64,000 nucleotides of DNA from Acidilobaceae archaeon (GTDB lineage: Archaea; Thermoproteota; Thermoprotei_A; Sulfolobales; Acidilobaceae): NCBI GenBank assembly GCA_027014125.1, contig JALWEI010000020.1, positions 58,938 through 122,937 on the forward strand, read 5' to 3'. Below the pieces are notes generated by a model. That model saw nothing but the letters and a program-made list of their open reading frames with translations, was not told where the DNA came from and did not search any database. Of the stretch, positions 53,642 to 61,703 are shown in pieces. The first letter of the stretch is position 1; each line of letters begins with the position of its first letter. Both the position numbers and the translations under genes were made by a program.

Positions 53642-53986
53642 ATGACAACTGCGAGGGAGGCGTTCGAGGCTAAGGCGCTCAGGAGGAAGTACGGGGTTGT
53701 CGGTAGCGTTGCCGCCAGGTATAGGACCGCTGGATATAGGGTAGAGGTGCTTGGGGGCGGCGCTGCCGATTTCGTTGCCAGGCGGAGGGGAGAGGCTCTG
53801 GCGGTTAAGGTGTATTCTAGGAGTGGGCTGGTGCCTGCTAGTGTCGTGGAGGAGCTGGCCTCCTACGCCTCTAGCCATGGTTTGAAGCCTGTCCTAGCCC
53901 TGTACGGCGGTGGGCCTAGGCTTAGCGAGGACGCCGCCGAGAAGGCTAGGGGGCTCGGAGTCTCGGTTAGGAGGGTTAGGCCCTAG
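53642..53986 (+). CDS. Restriction-endonuclease-fold-like protein with degenerate active site
   Basis: About 114 residues. The pattern ARYRTAGYRVEVLGGGAADF, then VARRRGEALAVKVYSRSG, follows the α-β-β core of archaeal PD-(D/E)xK-like proteins. The Asp of ADF is kept, but the expected E-x-K (as in AVEVK) reads AVKVY, so catalysis is doubtful. The C-terminal part KPVLALYGGGPRLSEDAAEKARGLGVSVRRV fits the same family. ATG 53642 has GGGGG upstream. It ends on a CTAG shared with the next convergent gene. Confidence 0.55.
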   Translation: MTTAREAFEAKALRRKYGVVGSVAARYRTAGYRVEVLGGGAADFVARRRGEALAVKVYSRSGLVPASVVEELASYASSHGLKPVLALYGGGPRLSEDAAEKARGLGVSVRRVRP

Positions 53987-54225
53987 CCTCTCTCCTCTTC
54001 CATCCTCAGCGCTATCTTCCTGAAGGGGCAGTCCTCCCAGTACTTCTCACACTTATACACGGATCCCCTTACTAGGTATCTTCCTAGGACTTTGCACCTA
54101 GCCACGTAGTAGCCCTCGTGCTCCTCCACCTCGAAGTACTGGCACTGGGATGATGGCTTGTAGTGTAGCATGAATATTCGGGGGAATGGTATCTTAGCCT
54201 TCTGCCTGGCCACCCTGGCTTCCAC
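53983..54225 (-). CDS. Small Cys-containing archaeal protein
   Basis: 80 residues (76 from the GTG at 54213). Cysteines at SQCQYF, ARCKVL, YKCEKYWEDCPF could form a zinc or Fe-S site of the C-x-n-C-x-n-C-x5-C kind. Not assigned to a function. It overlaps the upstream HTH gene by up to 32 bases, so the two are coupled. It resembles in style the Cys-rich gene at 55223-55582. Confidence 0.55.
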   Translation of the reverse strand: MEARVARQKAKIPFPRIFMLHYKPSSQCQYFEVEEHEGYYVARCKVLGRYLVRGSVYKCEKYWEDCPFRKIALRMEEERG

Positions 54226-54703
54226 CCTCTAGGCTCAGCTTATCTGCTATCCTTAATAGTTCCTCCCTGGCCTCCTTTATCACCTGCTCCAGCCTTGCAA
54301 CCCTCTCCCTCAGCTTGTTGAGTTCATCTCCTACCGGGATGGGTAGGGCTAGCTTGAGCTTCCCGGCCTTAAGCATGTCGTAGGTCTCTCTGACCAGCTT
54401 CCCGGCCTTGGTCTTGCCCTGTAGGTGGTTCCTTATCGTTGCCTCGGTCCTGCCCAGCTCCTCGGCGATCCGGGATATGGTGTAGCCCGCCTTCTCCCTG
54501 GCCAGGGCGCCGGCGGCGACTGCCAGGCTGTCTAGCCAGGTAGTGAATTCCTTGGGGTCCATGATCTCGTTGATCACGTCTGGCCTGAATATTGTTGCTA
54601 TTATGAGTGTTATCTCTAGTTCCCTAACCTCCTTGGCTCCTACTGGCTTGAGTGGGATGTGTGATAGGTCTATCTCTATCCCGGGCCCCATGTTCCCGCT
54701 CAT
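54194..54703 (-). CDS. HTH regulator-like protein with C-terminal coiled coil
   Basis: About 169 residues. A central helix-turn-helix (YTISRIAEELGRTEATIRNHLQGKTKAG) is followed by a predicted coiled coil (LNKLRERVARLEQVIKEAREELLRIADKL). Proteins of this layout are common in crenarchaea and are annotated as transcriptional regulators. ATG 54703 has GGGTG 6 bases before it. Its TATA region, ATATAATATAGTATATACC, lies just upstream. Target genes are unknown. Confidence 0.68.
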   Translation of the reverse strand: MSGNMGPGIEIDLSHIPLKPVGAKEVRELEITLIIATIFRPDVINEIMDPKEFTTWLDSLAVAAGALAREKAGYTISRIAEELGRTEATIRNHLQGKTKAGKLVRETYDMLKAGKLKLALPIPVGDELNKLRERVARLEQVIKEAREELLRIADKLSLEGGSQGGQAEG

Positions 54704-54712
54704 ATCCACCAC

Positions 54713-54870
54713 CCGGTATATACTATATTATATTCTAGTTCAAGTTTATATTAGTTGTGTGGGCGCTTATGCGTGGGATGCAGGGGAGTGTATATATTAT
54801 ACTTATTTCCGTCTATTAAAACTATATAGGCTCCAACACGGCCCCTCTCACCCTGTAGGGGGTGTAGAGG
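54713..54870. promoter_or_regulatory. AT-rich divergent promoter region
   Basis: This gap between two HTH-type genes contains TATA-like runs on both strands (about 54718-54735 for the minus gene, CTATTAAAACTATATAG near 54817-54833 for the plus gene). No small RNA could be confirmed. Confidence 0.4.
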
Positions 54871-55221
54871 GTGGCCTCTGGTAGGGGTGTTGATAGGGAC
54901 TCCATAACCAGGAACCTATCCGTTATATATGAGGATGTCGATGTCGTTGTCTATACTGCTCCCAATGAGGATGAGCTAAAGGAGATTATCCTGAATCTGC
55001 TTAAGGAGTATGAGAAGATGACGATCCGGGATATACACAGCCATCTCTCTGGCCTCGCGAGCGAGGACAAGATCAGGTATGCGCTCAACGACCTTATGAA
55101 GGATAATATGGTGTATGTGGACAGAAACGGATACTTCTACCTGTCGAGCCTCGAGTATGAGTATGATGGGGCCGAGATGGGTTATGAGGATTATGATGAC
55201 TTCTACGACGACCAGTTCTAG
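54871..55221 (+). CDS. Small winged-helix protein with acidic tail
   Basis: 116 residues. The middle (TIRDIHSHLSGLASEDKIRYAL, NDLMKDNMVYVDRNGYFYL) is a compact winged helix. The last 25 residues are almost all Asp, Glu and Tyr. GTG 54871 follows GGGGGTG by 6 bases. The acidic, Tyr-rich tail may mimic DNA or bind a basic partner such as the polymerase (speculative). Not assigned to a named family. Confidence 0.6.
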   Translation: MASGRGVDRDSITRNLSVIYEDVDVVVYTAPNEDELKEIILNLLKEYEKMTIRDIHSHLSGLASEDKIRYALNDLMKDNMVYVDRNGYFYLSSLEYEYDGAEMGYEDYDDFYDDQF

Positions 55222-55222
55222 C

Positions 55223-55582
55223 CTATATTATGTAGGCTTGGTTCACCACATCCTGGAAGTCGTTCGGGAGGACCTTTCTCCTGCTCTTATAACTGTCATA
55301 GACCTTCTCTAGGAACTTGTTGAACACCGGGCACCCGTCATACCTTCCGTCCCTGTCGCACTTGCCCTGCACTCCCTCAACTGTTATCATGAGGAGGCAC
55401 ATCCCAGTCTTCTTATCGTAGTATGGGCACAGCTTGTGGTACCTCTTGGCGCTCTTGACCATCTTGAGGACCCATCTCTTCTTTGGGTCCTCTAGCTCCT
55501 GCTTCTGTAGCTCCCTCTCCTCCATAATCTCCTCATCGATCTCTCGGACCACCTGCGTCCACCTCCACCAATTGCTACTCAT
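55223..55582 (-). CDS. Conserved Cys-rich protein
   Basis: 119 residues starting at ATG 55582 (MSSNWWRW); the frame further upstream is non-coding-like and overlaps the protease. Cysteines in LCPYYDKKTGMCLL and GKCDRDGRYDGCPVF suggest a four-Cys metal site. The N-terminal half is a charged helix. Function unknown. Confidence 0.62.
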   Translation of the reverse strand: MSSNWWRWTQVVREIDEEIMEERELQKQELEDPKKRWVLKMVKSAKRYHKLCPYYDKKTGMCLLMITVEGVQGKCDRDGRYDGCPVFNKFLEKVYDSYKSRRKVLPNDFQDVVNQAYII

Positions 55583-55620
55583 AGATGCCCGAGTTTTTAC
55601 GTGTTTAGTAATACCCCTTT

Positions 55621-56187
55621 TTACACCGCCAGGTATATCGCTGCTGCTACTATGAACATGCCTACCCATAGCCTCGTGTCGGCCCTGAGTATTTTCTCCC
55701 CGTCGAGTGGCGGTACTGGTAGTAGGTTGAACACTGCGATGAGGCCGTTGACCCAGGAGAATTGCCATGCCCATAGGGAGCCTGTGGTGGTGTGGTAAGC
55801 GATCCCTAGTAGTGCTAGTCCTATGTTGACCGCCGGGCCCGCTGCTACAGAGTTAAGGAATCCCCGGGGGTTGTAGCCGTAGAATGCGTAGGTCCTAACG
55901 TAGCCTGGGGCTAGTATTATTATGGGTAGTAGTGCCGATGCTAGGGTTATGAGGAGGCCTGGGGGGTATGCTATGAATTCGGCGTGCATCCCGTATCTCC
56001 TGGCCACCTGCCTGTGGGCGAGCTCGTGTAGTATAAACCCTGCCAGTATGCCCGCGAAGTAGCCGCTCTCGTAGAACCTGGGGTCTAGCACCCTCTCCCC
56101 GCCTACTGCTAGCGTTATTGCTACTAGTGCTAGGGGGAATGATACGGGCTCTCCTATCTCCCTCGATAGCATTCTCACCGCGCCCAC
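55621..56187 (-). CDS. M50-family membrane metalloprotease
   Basis: A site-2-protease-like intramembrane zinc protease of about 188 residues. The zinc site HELAH (preceded by AGFIL) and the NPDG-like motif NLLPVPPLDGEKI are both present, in a protein of about five membrane helices. It resembles archaeal relatives that cleave membrane-bound regulators, such as the HTH membrane protein seen at 34 kb (speculative link). The start is uncertain: GTG 56187 is favoured, with ATG 56172 or 56223 possible. The longer frame overlaps the divergent NadM gene. Confidence 0.8.
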   Translation of the reverse strand: MGAVRMLSREIGEPVSFPLALVAITLAVGGERVLDPRFYESGYFAGILAGFILHELAHRQVARRYGMHAEFIAYPPGLLITLASALLPIIILAPGYVRTYAFYGYNPRGFLNSVAAGPAVNIGLALLGIAYHTTTGSLWAWQFSWVNGLIAVFNLLPVPPLDGEKILRADTRLWVGMFIVAAAIYLAV

Positions 56188-56272
56188 TCCATGTGCACCA
56201 CGCCATGTATACCGGGCTCTCATAGTAATATTCCAGTATACCCCGTGTAGTTGTCTTGGGGTGCTCGCGGGC

Positions 56273-56797
56273 TTGGCTAGGCGGTTCATGATCTTCGGCC
56301 GGTTCCAGCCCTTCCATAAGGGGCACCTGTCAATAGTTGAGTGGGGCCTCTCCAACGGCTTCGACGAGGCGGTCCTCCTCGTCGGCATGGCGTCGGAGAA
56401 CTATACGCCCCGCAACCCCTTCACGGCCGGGGAGAGGATAGAGATGATCCGGCTCGGCTCCAGGGACTGGGGGCTCCCCCTGGATAGGATCATCACGGCC
56501 ACGATTAGGACACTGGAGACTAGCATAGGTAGCGTCTACTACGTGCTCTCCTACGTGCCACGGGTGGAGGTGATAATGACTAGGAACCCGGTCATATCGA
56601 GGATATTCCTTGATGCAGGCATCAAGGTGGTGAAGCCCCCCGTGTTTAGGAGGGATGAGTGGAGGGGGGAGAGGATAAGGAGGCTTATAGCCGAGGGCGA
56701 CCCGGCGTGGAAGAGCGCGGTCACCCCCTCGGTTGCCAGGTTTATCGAGGAGATTGGAGGGGTAGAACGTATAAGGTTCTCCCTAGCCAGCGACTAG
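56273..56797 (+). CDS. nadM: NMN adenylyltransferase, archaeal type
   Basis: Makes NAD from NMN and ATP. 174 residues, homohexameric in relatives. The nucleotidyltransferase signature GRFQPFHKGHLSIV is at the N-terminus, with TAGERIEMIRLG and the C-terminal RIRRLIAEGD (ISSxxIR-type) region. TTG 56273 lies 9 bases after GGGGTG, so GTG 56261 is rejected. The stop shares a CTAG with aRF1. Confidence 0.93.
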   Translation: MARRFMIFGRFQPFHKGHLSIVEWGLSNGFDEAVLLVGMASENYTPRNPFTAGERIEMIRLGSRDWGLPLDRIITATIRTLETSIGSVYYVLSYVPRVEVIMTRNPVISRIFLDAGIKVVKPPVFRRDEWRGERIRRLIAEGDPAWKSAVTPSVARFIEEIGGVERIRFSLASD

Positions 56798-57921
56798 CGC
56801 CTAAGCTTGAACCTTAGTATACCCGCAATACCGTCGAACACGTTCTTGAACCACTCTGCCTCGGGTATGCTGGGCGGTATTATAACCACCTTGGCCCCGT
56901 ACCTCTCCGCCTCCTCCTTCCACTCGTCCACGTCATCCCTCTCATCGTGTATTAGGAGGGTCTTCACCATCCCCATCTCCAGGGCCTGCTTGACCTCTGC
57001 GGGGCCGTAGACGATCATACCGGTATTCTTGGCTAGGTGGGCCTTGAACTCCTCTAGAGCCTGAACCGCCTCCCTGTACATCTGGGTCTGCACGACTCCC
57101 TCCGCCTTCATCACCACCTCCTTGAGCCCCTGGTCGCCCTGGTATGCAACGTCGACCAGCTCCCTCGAGACCAGCTGTTGCAGCCTATAGTCTAGGTACT
57201 TGCCCTTGACGAAGTCCATCTTAGCATAGCCGGGGCCCGCCACTATTATCCCCTTGAGCCTCCCCTTCTCTAGTAGTGGTAGGTAGTGCCTCGCCGCGTG
57301 CTCCCCTACTCTCTTGAAGAAGTCCTCCACCATCTGCTCTATTATCCTGTCGAACCTCCTCTGGCTCTGTCCACCCATCTTATGCTTCCCGGGTATGTAA
57401 TCATCTATCTCCTCTAGGACCTCTAGCCTGCCGCCGCGGAGGAGGCCTATCGTGGCCTGGTCCCTCTCTATGATCATTATTCCTATCGCATCCCTATCCT
57501 CTACCATCTCCTCTAGGAAGTCTGTTATGAACCTCTTATCGGTCCTGTAGTAGAATACTGGCACCTTCTCTGGGGGGCTGAACATGAGGCATATGAAGTC
57601 TCCAGTCTCCATGTTCTCCCCGCAGAATAGGACCAGGCCGTTGGGGGGTACCTTGCTCACCATCTGGAGCCTATCCATAGCGGCGGAGAGGGCCCTCTTA
57701 ACCGCCTGCCTGGTCTTCTTGAGCTTGATGTTGTCTGTTATGGAGTACTCCTGCCTTAGTAGCTGCATGACGTCGCTGAGCGGCCTGCCCGGGGGGATGT
57801 AGAGGCTTAGCAGTACTGTTGCCGGGGCGCTCCACTTCTTGACTTCCCTGAGTATGCCCGCCAGCTCCCTCTTTGTTACCGTTATCTTCTCCTCTATCGT
57901 CTTGGCCTTTGCGTCGCCCAT
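56794..57921 (-). CDS. prf1: Peptide chain release factor aRF1
   Basis: Recognises all three stop codons and triggers peptide release. 375 residues, standard archaeal size. Domain 2 has the GGQ motif (MGGQSQRRFDR, 183-185). Domain 1 carries NIKL at 64-67 where the eukaryotic/archaeal norm is NIKS, an important decoding loop. Domain 3 ends the protein. Convergent with nadM; the start is ATG 57921. Confidence 0.95.
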   Translation of the reverse strand: MGDAKAKTIEEKITVTKRELAGILREVKKWSAPATVLLSLYIPPGRPLSDVMQLLRQEYSITDNIKLKKTRQAVKRALSAAMDRLQMVSKVPPNGLVLFCGENMETGDFICLMFSPPEKVPVFYYRTDKRFITDFLEEMVEDRDAIGIMIIERDQATIGLLRGGRLEVLEEIDDYIPGKHKMGGQSQRRFDRIIEQMVEDFFKRVGEHAARHYLPLLEKGRLKGIIVAGPGYAKMDFVKGKYLDYRLQQLVSRELVDVAYQGDQGLKEVVMKAEGVVQTQMYREAVQALEEFKAHLAKNTGMIVYGPAEVKQALEMGMVKTLLIHDERDDVDEWKEEAERYGAKVVIIPPSIPEAEWFKNVFDGIAGILRFKLRR

Positions 57922-58039
57922 ACTGCACCGCCACCATATACTCGTCTAGGCTGGGGTGCTGGGGCTTAATAGTTCAATCGGAGAGTTAAAACGATTTAGA
58001 CGCTGGCCTGGATTAGTGATCACTACTGGGTGCCTAGTG

Positions 58040-58660
58040 ATGAGCAGAGTCGTCAATGTTAACCCGGAATGCCCCAGCCTAGACGTGGTGAAGGAGGCGG
58101 TCAAGGTCCTCAGGGATGGGGGTATAGTGGTGATCCCCACCGACACCGTCTACGGTCTAGCCGCTGACCCCTTCAACGAGGACGCTGTGAAGAGGGTATA
58201 CGAGGTCAAGGAGCGGAGCAGGTCTAAGCCCCTACCCATACTACTCGGAGAGGCCCACCACGCCTTCAAGCTAGTGAAGCCGACCCAACTGTTCTGGAGC
58301 CTAGCCATGAAGCACTGGCCGGGGCCCCTAACCCTCGTCGCGGACCCCGTTGAGGGCCTCCCGGGCCACCTTAGGAGGTGGGAGGGGATAGGGGTCAGGC
58401 TCCCCAACTGCACCCTTTGCAGGGTTATAGCGAGGAAGCTGGGGGGCGCCATAATAGGGACCAGCGCCAACATATCGGGCATGGAGTCGCCCAGGACCGC
58501 CGCCCAGGCAATGTCCATGCTGGGCGACCAGGTCGACCTATACCTCGACGGGGGCCCCACATTCCTGGGCGTGAGCAGCACCGTCGTGGACACCCGGGGG
58601 GAGGAGCCCAGGATTATACGGGAGGGGTATATAAGGAGGGAGGCTCTAGCGGCGCCCTAG
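58040..58660 (+). CDS. Threonylcarbamoyl-AMP synthase-like (Sua5/YrdC/YciO)
   Basis: 206 residues; only the YrdC-type domain is present, without the extra Sua5 C-terminal domain. It makes threonylcarbamoyl-AMP, the precursor of t6A37 in ANN-decoding tRNAs. Motifs: GGIVVIPTDTVYGLAADPFNE, KERSRSKPLPIL, WPGPLTLV and GTSANISG. ATG 58040 has GGGTG 7 bases before it. Confidence 0.9.
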   Translation: MSRVVNVNPECPSLDVVKEAVKVLRDGGIVVIPTDTVYGLAADPFNEDAVKRVYEVKERSRSKPLPILLGEAHHAFKLVKPTQLFWSLAMKHWPGPLTLVADPVEGLPGHLRRWEGIGVRLPNCTLCRVIARKLGGAIIGTSANISGMESPRTAAQAMSMLGDQVDLYLDGGPTFLGVSSTVVDTRGEEPRIIREGYIRREALAAP

Positions 58661-58730
58661 TACTGGGGTCACACCGGGCCTCCCACCGCTAGAGCCCCGG
58701 GCACCTATATACTATACACGGTGTCCCGGG

Positions 58731-59045
58731 TTGAAGACGCTGAGGATCACCGTATATGCAGGGTTCGACTGGAGGAGTAGGCTTACCGTCAAGGTGGTGA
58801 GGGAGGCGGCGGTCCACATATCGAGGACCTACGCTATACCCGTCGAGGTTGAGGTCCTAGAGCTCCCGGTGGGGGATATGGATGAGGATGCCGAGGTGCC
58901 GGTGGTCCTCGTGGGGGGCAGGGAGGTTTCCCGGGGAGACGTGCCGTCTATAGTCGATATAGTCGATGAGGCGTTTAGGGGGATAGCGGAGGAGCTAGGG
59001 CCCCTGGGGGCGTCTATACCGGTGCCTGGAGTGGCTACGGTGTGA
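58731..59045 (+). CDS. Hypothetical thioredoxin-fold-like protein without cysteines
   Basis: 104 residues. β-α-β pattern ([21 protein letters not shown] ... [11 protein letters not shown] ... [23 protein letters not shown]) resembles a thioredoxin-like fold, but there is no CxxC. TTG 58731. Its end overlaps the convergent argF by 11 bases. Function unknown. Confidence 0.5.
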   Translation: MKTLRITVYAGFDWRSRLTVKVVREAAVHISRTYAIPVEVEVLELPVGDMDEDAEVPVVLVGGREVSRGDVPSIVDIVDEAFRGIAEELGPLGASIPVPGVATV

Positions 59046-59976
59046 GGAGGGCGAGGACCGCCTTCTGGACGTGGAGCCTATTCTCAGCCTGGTCCCACAC
59101 CACGCTCCAGGGGCCGTCTATGACCTCGTCGGTGACCTCCTGCCCCCTCATCGCCGGGAGGCAGTGCATGAATATGGCGCCACCGGCCAGCTCCATAAGC
59201 TCCCTGTTGACCTGGTAGGGCCTGAATATACGGAGCCTCTCCTCCGCCTCCCCCTCCTGGCCCATGCTGACCCACACGTCCGTGTAGACCACATCCGCAC
59301 CCTTCACGGCCTCCCTGGGGTCTTCTATTATCTTGATCTCCGCCCCCGTCTCCCTGGCCGCCTCTAGCGCGGCCTCCATGACCCTGGGGTGGGGCTTGTA
59401 CTTGCTGGGCGTGGCCACAGTTATATTGACCCCCAGCTTGGCCCCTGCTATGAGAAGGCTATGCAACACATTGTCTCCCCCGTCTCCTATGAAGGCTAGC
59501 TTCACCCCCTCCAGCCTACCCTTCTTCTCCAGTATAGTCATATAGTCTCCTAGTGCCTGGACTGGGTGCACTAGGTCGCTGAGGCCGTTTATCACAGGTA
59601 CATCTGCGTGCCTCGCTAGCTCCTCTAGTGTCTGGTGCTTCTTCACCCTGGCGACTATGGCGTCCACATACCTTGATAGAACCCTTGCGGTGTCCGCTAT
59701 GGTCTCGCCTCTACCCAGCTGGAGCTCGTTCCACCCCAGGTATATGGGGTGTGCCCCTAGTTGCGTAGCCGCTACGTCGAAGCTTACCCTAGTCCTAGTG
59801 CTGGGCTTCTCGAATATCATCGCTATGCTCCTGCCCTTTAGGACCTCGATCACCCTCTCGCCCGAGTAGTACCTCCTCTTCATCTCTAGACCCGTCTGTA
59901 TTATCGCCCTTATCTCCTCACTCGTATAGTCTGCCAGCCAGAGGAGGTCTCTGCCCTTAAGGTTGTAGAGCGACAT
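59035..59976 (-). CDS. argF: Ornithine carbamoyltransferase
   Basis: Joins ornithine and carbamoyl phosphate to citrulline, or runs in reverse. 313 residues. Carbamoyl-phosphate site STRTR (59-63), HPVQALGD, and the ornithine-loop HCLPA are all present. With carbamate kinase in the window it may serve arginine/citrulline catabolism as well as synthesis. No other arginine genes are nearby. Confidence 0.95.
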   Translation of the reverse strand: MSLYNLKGRDLLWLADYTSEEIRAIIQTGLEMKRRYYSGERVIEVLKGRSIAMIFEKPSTRTRVSFDVAATQLGAHPIYLGWNELQLGRGETIADTARVLSRYVDAIVARVKKHQTLEELARHADVPVINGLSDLVHPVQALGDYMTILEKKGRLEGVKLAFIGDGGDNVLHSLLIAGAKLGVNITVATPSKYKPHPRVMEAALEAARETGAEIKIIEDPREAVKGADVVYTDVWVSMGQEGEAEERLRIFRPYQVNRELMELAGGAIFMHCLPAMRGQEVTDEVIDGPWSVVWDQAENRLHVQKAVLALLTP

Positions 59977-60059
59977 TGCCAGTCTCCACCCAGATACTGG
60001 GGGTGGCCCCTGGACTAGGATTTAAGCCCTACTAGGTCCATGCTAGTATGGGGTAGGGT

Positions 60060-60353
60060 ATGGGCAGGTCCGCCAGGGAGAGGGCGATCAAGGAGGTCCT
60101 AGTCGGCCAGCTCAAGTCCTCCGGGATCCCTGCCAGCGACGTGGCCGAGTGGCTATGGGAGGACTTTGGGATAAGGGTTAGGAGCGAGTGGGGCCGGCTG
60201 GAGAGGGCTATACTATCCAGTAGGGACGTCACCCCCCAGGACCTGGCGGTGTTCATGATCGACAATGGTGTCGAGCCCGAGGAGGGTGCATGGGATGTCT
60301 ACCCCGCCAGGATGCGGGCCCCTAGAGACTCTGAGGGAAATGGCGAGGGCTAG
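60060..60353 (+). CDS. Hypothetical small protein
   Basis: 97 residues, charged, possibly with an HTH-like first half (EVLVGQLKSSGIPASDVAEWLWEDFG). Not recognised. It overlaps the next gene by 14 bases, so it may be part of the same winged-helix operon. Confidence 0.5.
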   Translation: MGRSARERAIKEVLVGQLKSSGIPASDVAEWLWEDFGIRVRSEWGRLERAILSSRDVTPQDLAVFMIDNGVEPEEGAWDVYPARMRAPRDSEGNGEG

Positions 60354-60909
60354 CAGGGGAGGCAGCCCGGCCTACACCATGTACCATATATACAGGGCCC
60401 TCGAGCTGATAGGGGAGCACCCCCGGGGGAGGCCCCTCCTAGCGAGGAGCCTCGGGCTGGGGGAGGCCTCTGCTAGGACCCTACTAAGGAGGCTCAGGTC
60501 CTGGGGTCTAGTAGACTCGGGTTATAGGGGGAACAGGCTGACCGGGGCCGGGGTTAGGGTGCTGGAGGCGGTTAGGTCCTCCGTCGAGGTCCTAGAGCTT
60601 GGGGGGATCGTGTGGCCCGAGTCTGCCGGGGTCTACACGCCCAGCGTTAACCCCCCGGTTGACATTGTATCGGTCTACAGGGTCAGGGATCACCTAGTCA
60701 TGCACGGGTGCAGGGAGGCCCTTATAGGAGGCTACACGGCGCGGGGCCCAGTATTCCCCGGGGTGCCCGAGGACCTCGCCTCCAGGCTAGCACAGGGCCT
60801 CCCACCCCGCGGGCCTGGCCTGCTAGTGATTGTACCCTCCGCCTGCCTGCCCCAGGCTTTTGATGCTGTGGTCGAGGTCATCCTATCCAGGTGTAAACCG
60901 GGGGGTTAA
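60340..60909 (+). CDS. Winged-helix protein, DUF4443-like
   Basis: 189 residues starting at ATG 60340; the open frame begins at 60265. An N-terminal winged helix (LARSLGLGEASARTLLRRL, then RSWGLVDSGYRGNRLTGAG) is followed by a small-molecule-binding-like domain (VYRVRDHLVMHGCREALIGG, LLVIVPSACL), similar to archaeal DUF4443 proteins. Two ORB-like elements lie within its coding sequence, one near the middle (inverse strand) and one at the stop codon (CKPGG-stop). Confidence 0.62.
   Translation: MARASRGGSPAYTMYHIYRALELIGEHPRGRPLLARSLGLGEASARTLLRRLRSWGLVDSGYRGNRLTGAGVRVLEAVRSSVEVLELGGIVWPESAGVYTPSVNPPVDIVSVYRVRDHLVMHGCREALIGGYTARGPVFPGVPEDLASRLAQGLPPRGPGLLVIVPSACLPQAFDAVVEVILSRCKPGG
60646..60663 (-). 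promoter_or_regulatory. ORB-like element 1 (inverted)
   Basis: Minus strand GTCAACCGGGGGGTTAAC. It differs by one base from the plus-strand element 2 in the shared 18-base core. Located inside the DUF4443-like gene. Confidence 0.5.
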
Positions 60910-60910
60910 C
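60891..60910 (+). promoter_or_regulatory. ORB-like element 2
   Basis: GTGTAAACCGGGGGGTTAAC, preceded by TCCAG, follows the origin-recognition-box layout (TCCA-x-TG-x-AAAC then a G-run and TT) bound by Orc1/Cdc6 in crenarchaea. Confidence 0.6.
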
Positions 60911-60974
60911 AGTATTACTGGGGCCCCCACCCAAACACCCGGCCCAGCCTCTAGAATAGTACCTGGTGTAGGGC

Positions 60975-61703
60975 TTGGACGACTCCTGGAGGATCGCAGA
61001 GAGGATAATAGCCAGGGCTAGGAGGGGGCAAGCCAGGGGTGGGCCACGCAGCAGGCTGGTAGACGCGATAATGGTGCTCCTACTATCTAGGCCCATGAGG
61101 TCCTCGGAGATCGGGGAGCTCCTAGGCCTGGAGTCGAAGTACGTCTCCAGCTACCTGTCGTACTGGAGAGCCCGGGGGTATGTGGAGTACGAGTCCGGCC
61201 TCTGGCAGTTGACCCCCCTGGGGGAGGATTATGCCAGGGAGGTGATCTCGAGGGAGACTAGTAGCGAGTACGACAAGTTTGTATCCCTCGCTAGGAGGAT
61301 CGCCGAACCTGTTAATAGGACAAGAAACGACAAGAGGAGGGCTCCCAGGCGGGGCAAAGAATCCGGATCCTTGTCATTCACTGTCTCCAATAAAGGTGTT
61401 GGAGACAAGAAACGACAAGAGAGGGAGGAGGCCGCGGCGTGCGTGCTCTCGGCGCTCAGGAATCTCCTCTCCGAGGAGGAACTCGACCTGATGAGGCTGA
61501 TCCTTGACCACTACGTCGAGTGGGGCTCCACCTATACCTACGTGGACCAGATGGCCGAGTCCATCAAGGCGGATCTCACCTGGCTCATGAAGGTCCTCAG
61601 GGGGCTCCAGAGTAAGGGCCTGATCTACATCTACACCGACCCCCGGCTGGGTGTCAGAGTTGGGCTGTCTAGGAGGGTGAAGGAGGAGCTCAAGCCCTGC
61701 TAG
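60975..61703 (+). CDS. Tandem winged-helix protein, WhiP-like candidate
   Basis: 242 residues. Winged helix 1 covers about 35-100 (LLLSRPMRSSEIGELLGLES, KYVSSYLSYWRARGYVEYE). A basic, low-complexity linker (RNDKRRAPRRGKESG) follows, then winged helix 2 from about 165 (EEELDLMRLILDHYVEWGS, KVLRGLQSKGLIYIYTD). Two winged helices beside ORB-like repeats recall WhiP, the Cdt1-related protein next to a Sulfolobus origin. Identity is by layout and context rather than proof. TTG 60975 has GGTG 6 bases before it. Confidence 0.6.
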   Translation: MDDSWRIAERIIARARRGQARGGPRSRLVDAIMVLLLSRPMRSSEIGELLGLESKYVSSYLSYWRARGYVEYESGLWQLTPLGEDYAREVISRETSSEYDKFVSLARRIAEPVNRTRNDKRRAPRRGKESGSLSFTVSNKGVGDKKRQEREEAAACVLSALRNLLSEEELDLMRLILDHYVEWGSTYTYVDQMAESIKADLTWLMKVLRGLQSKGLIYIYTDPRLGVRVGLSRRVKEELKPC

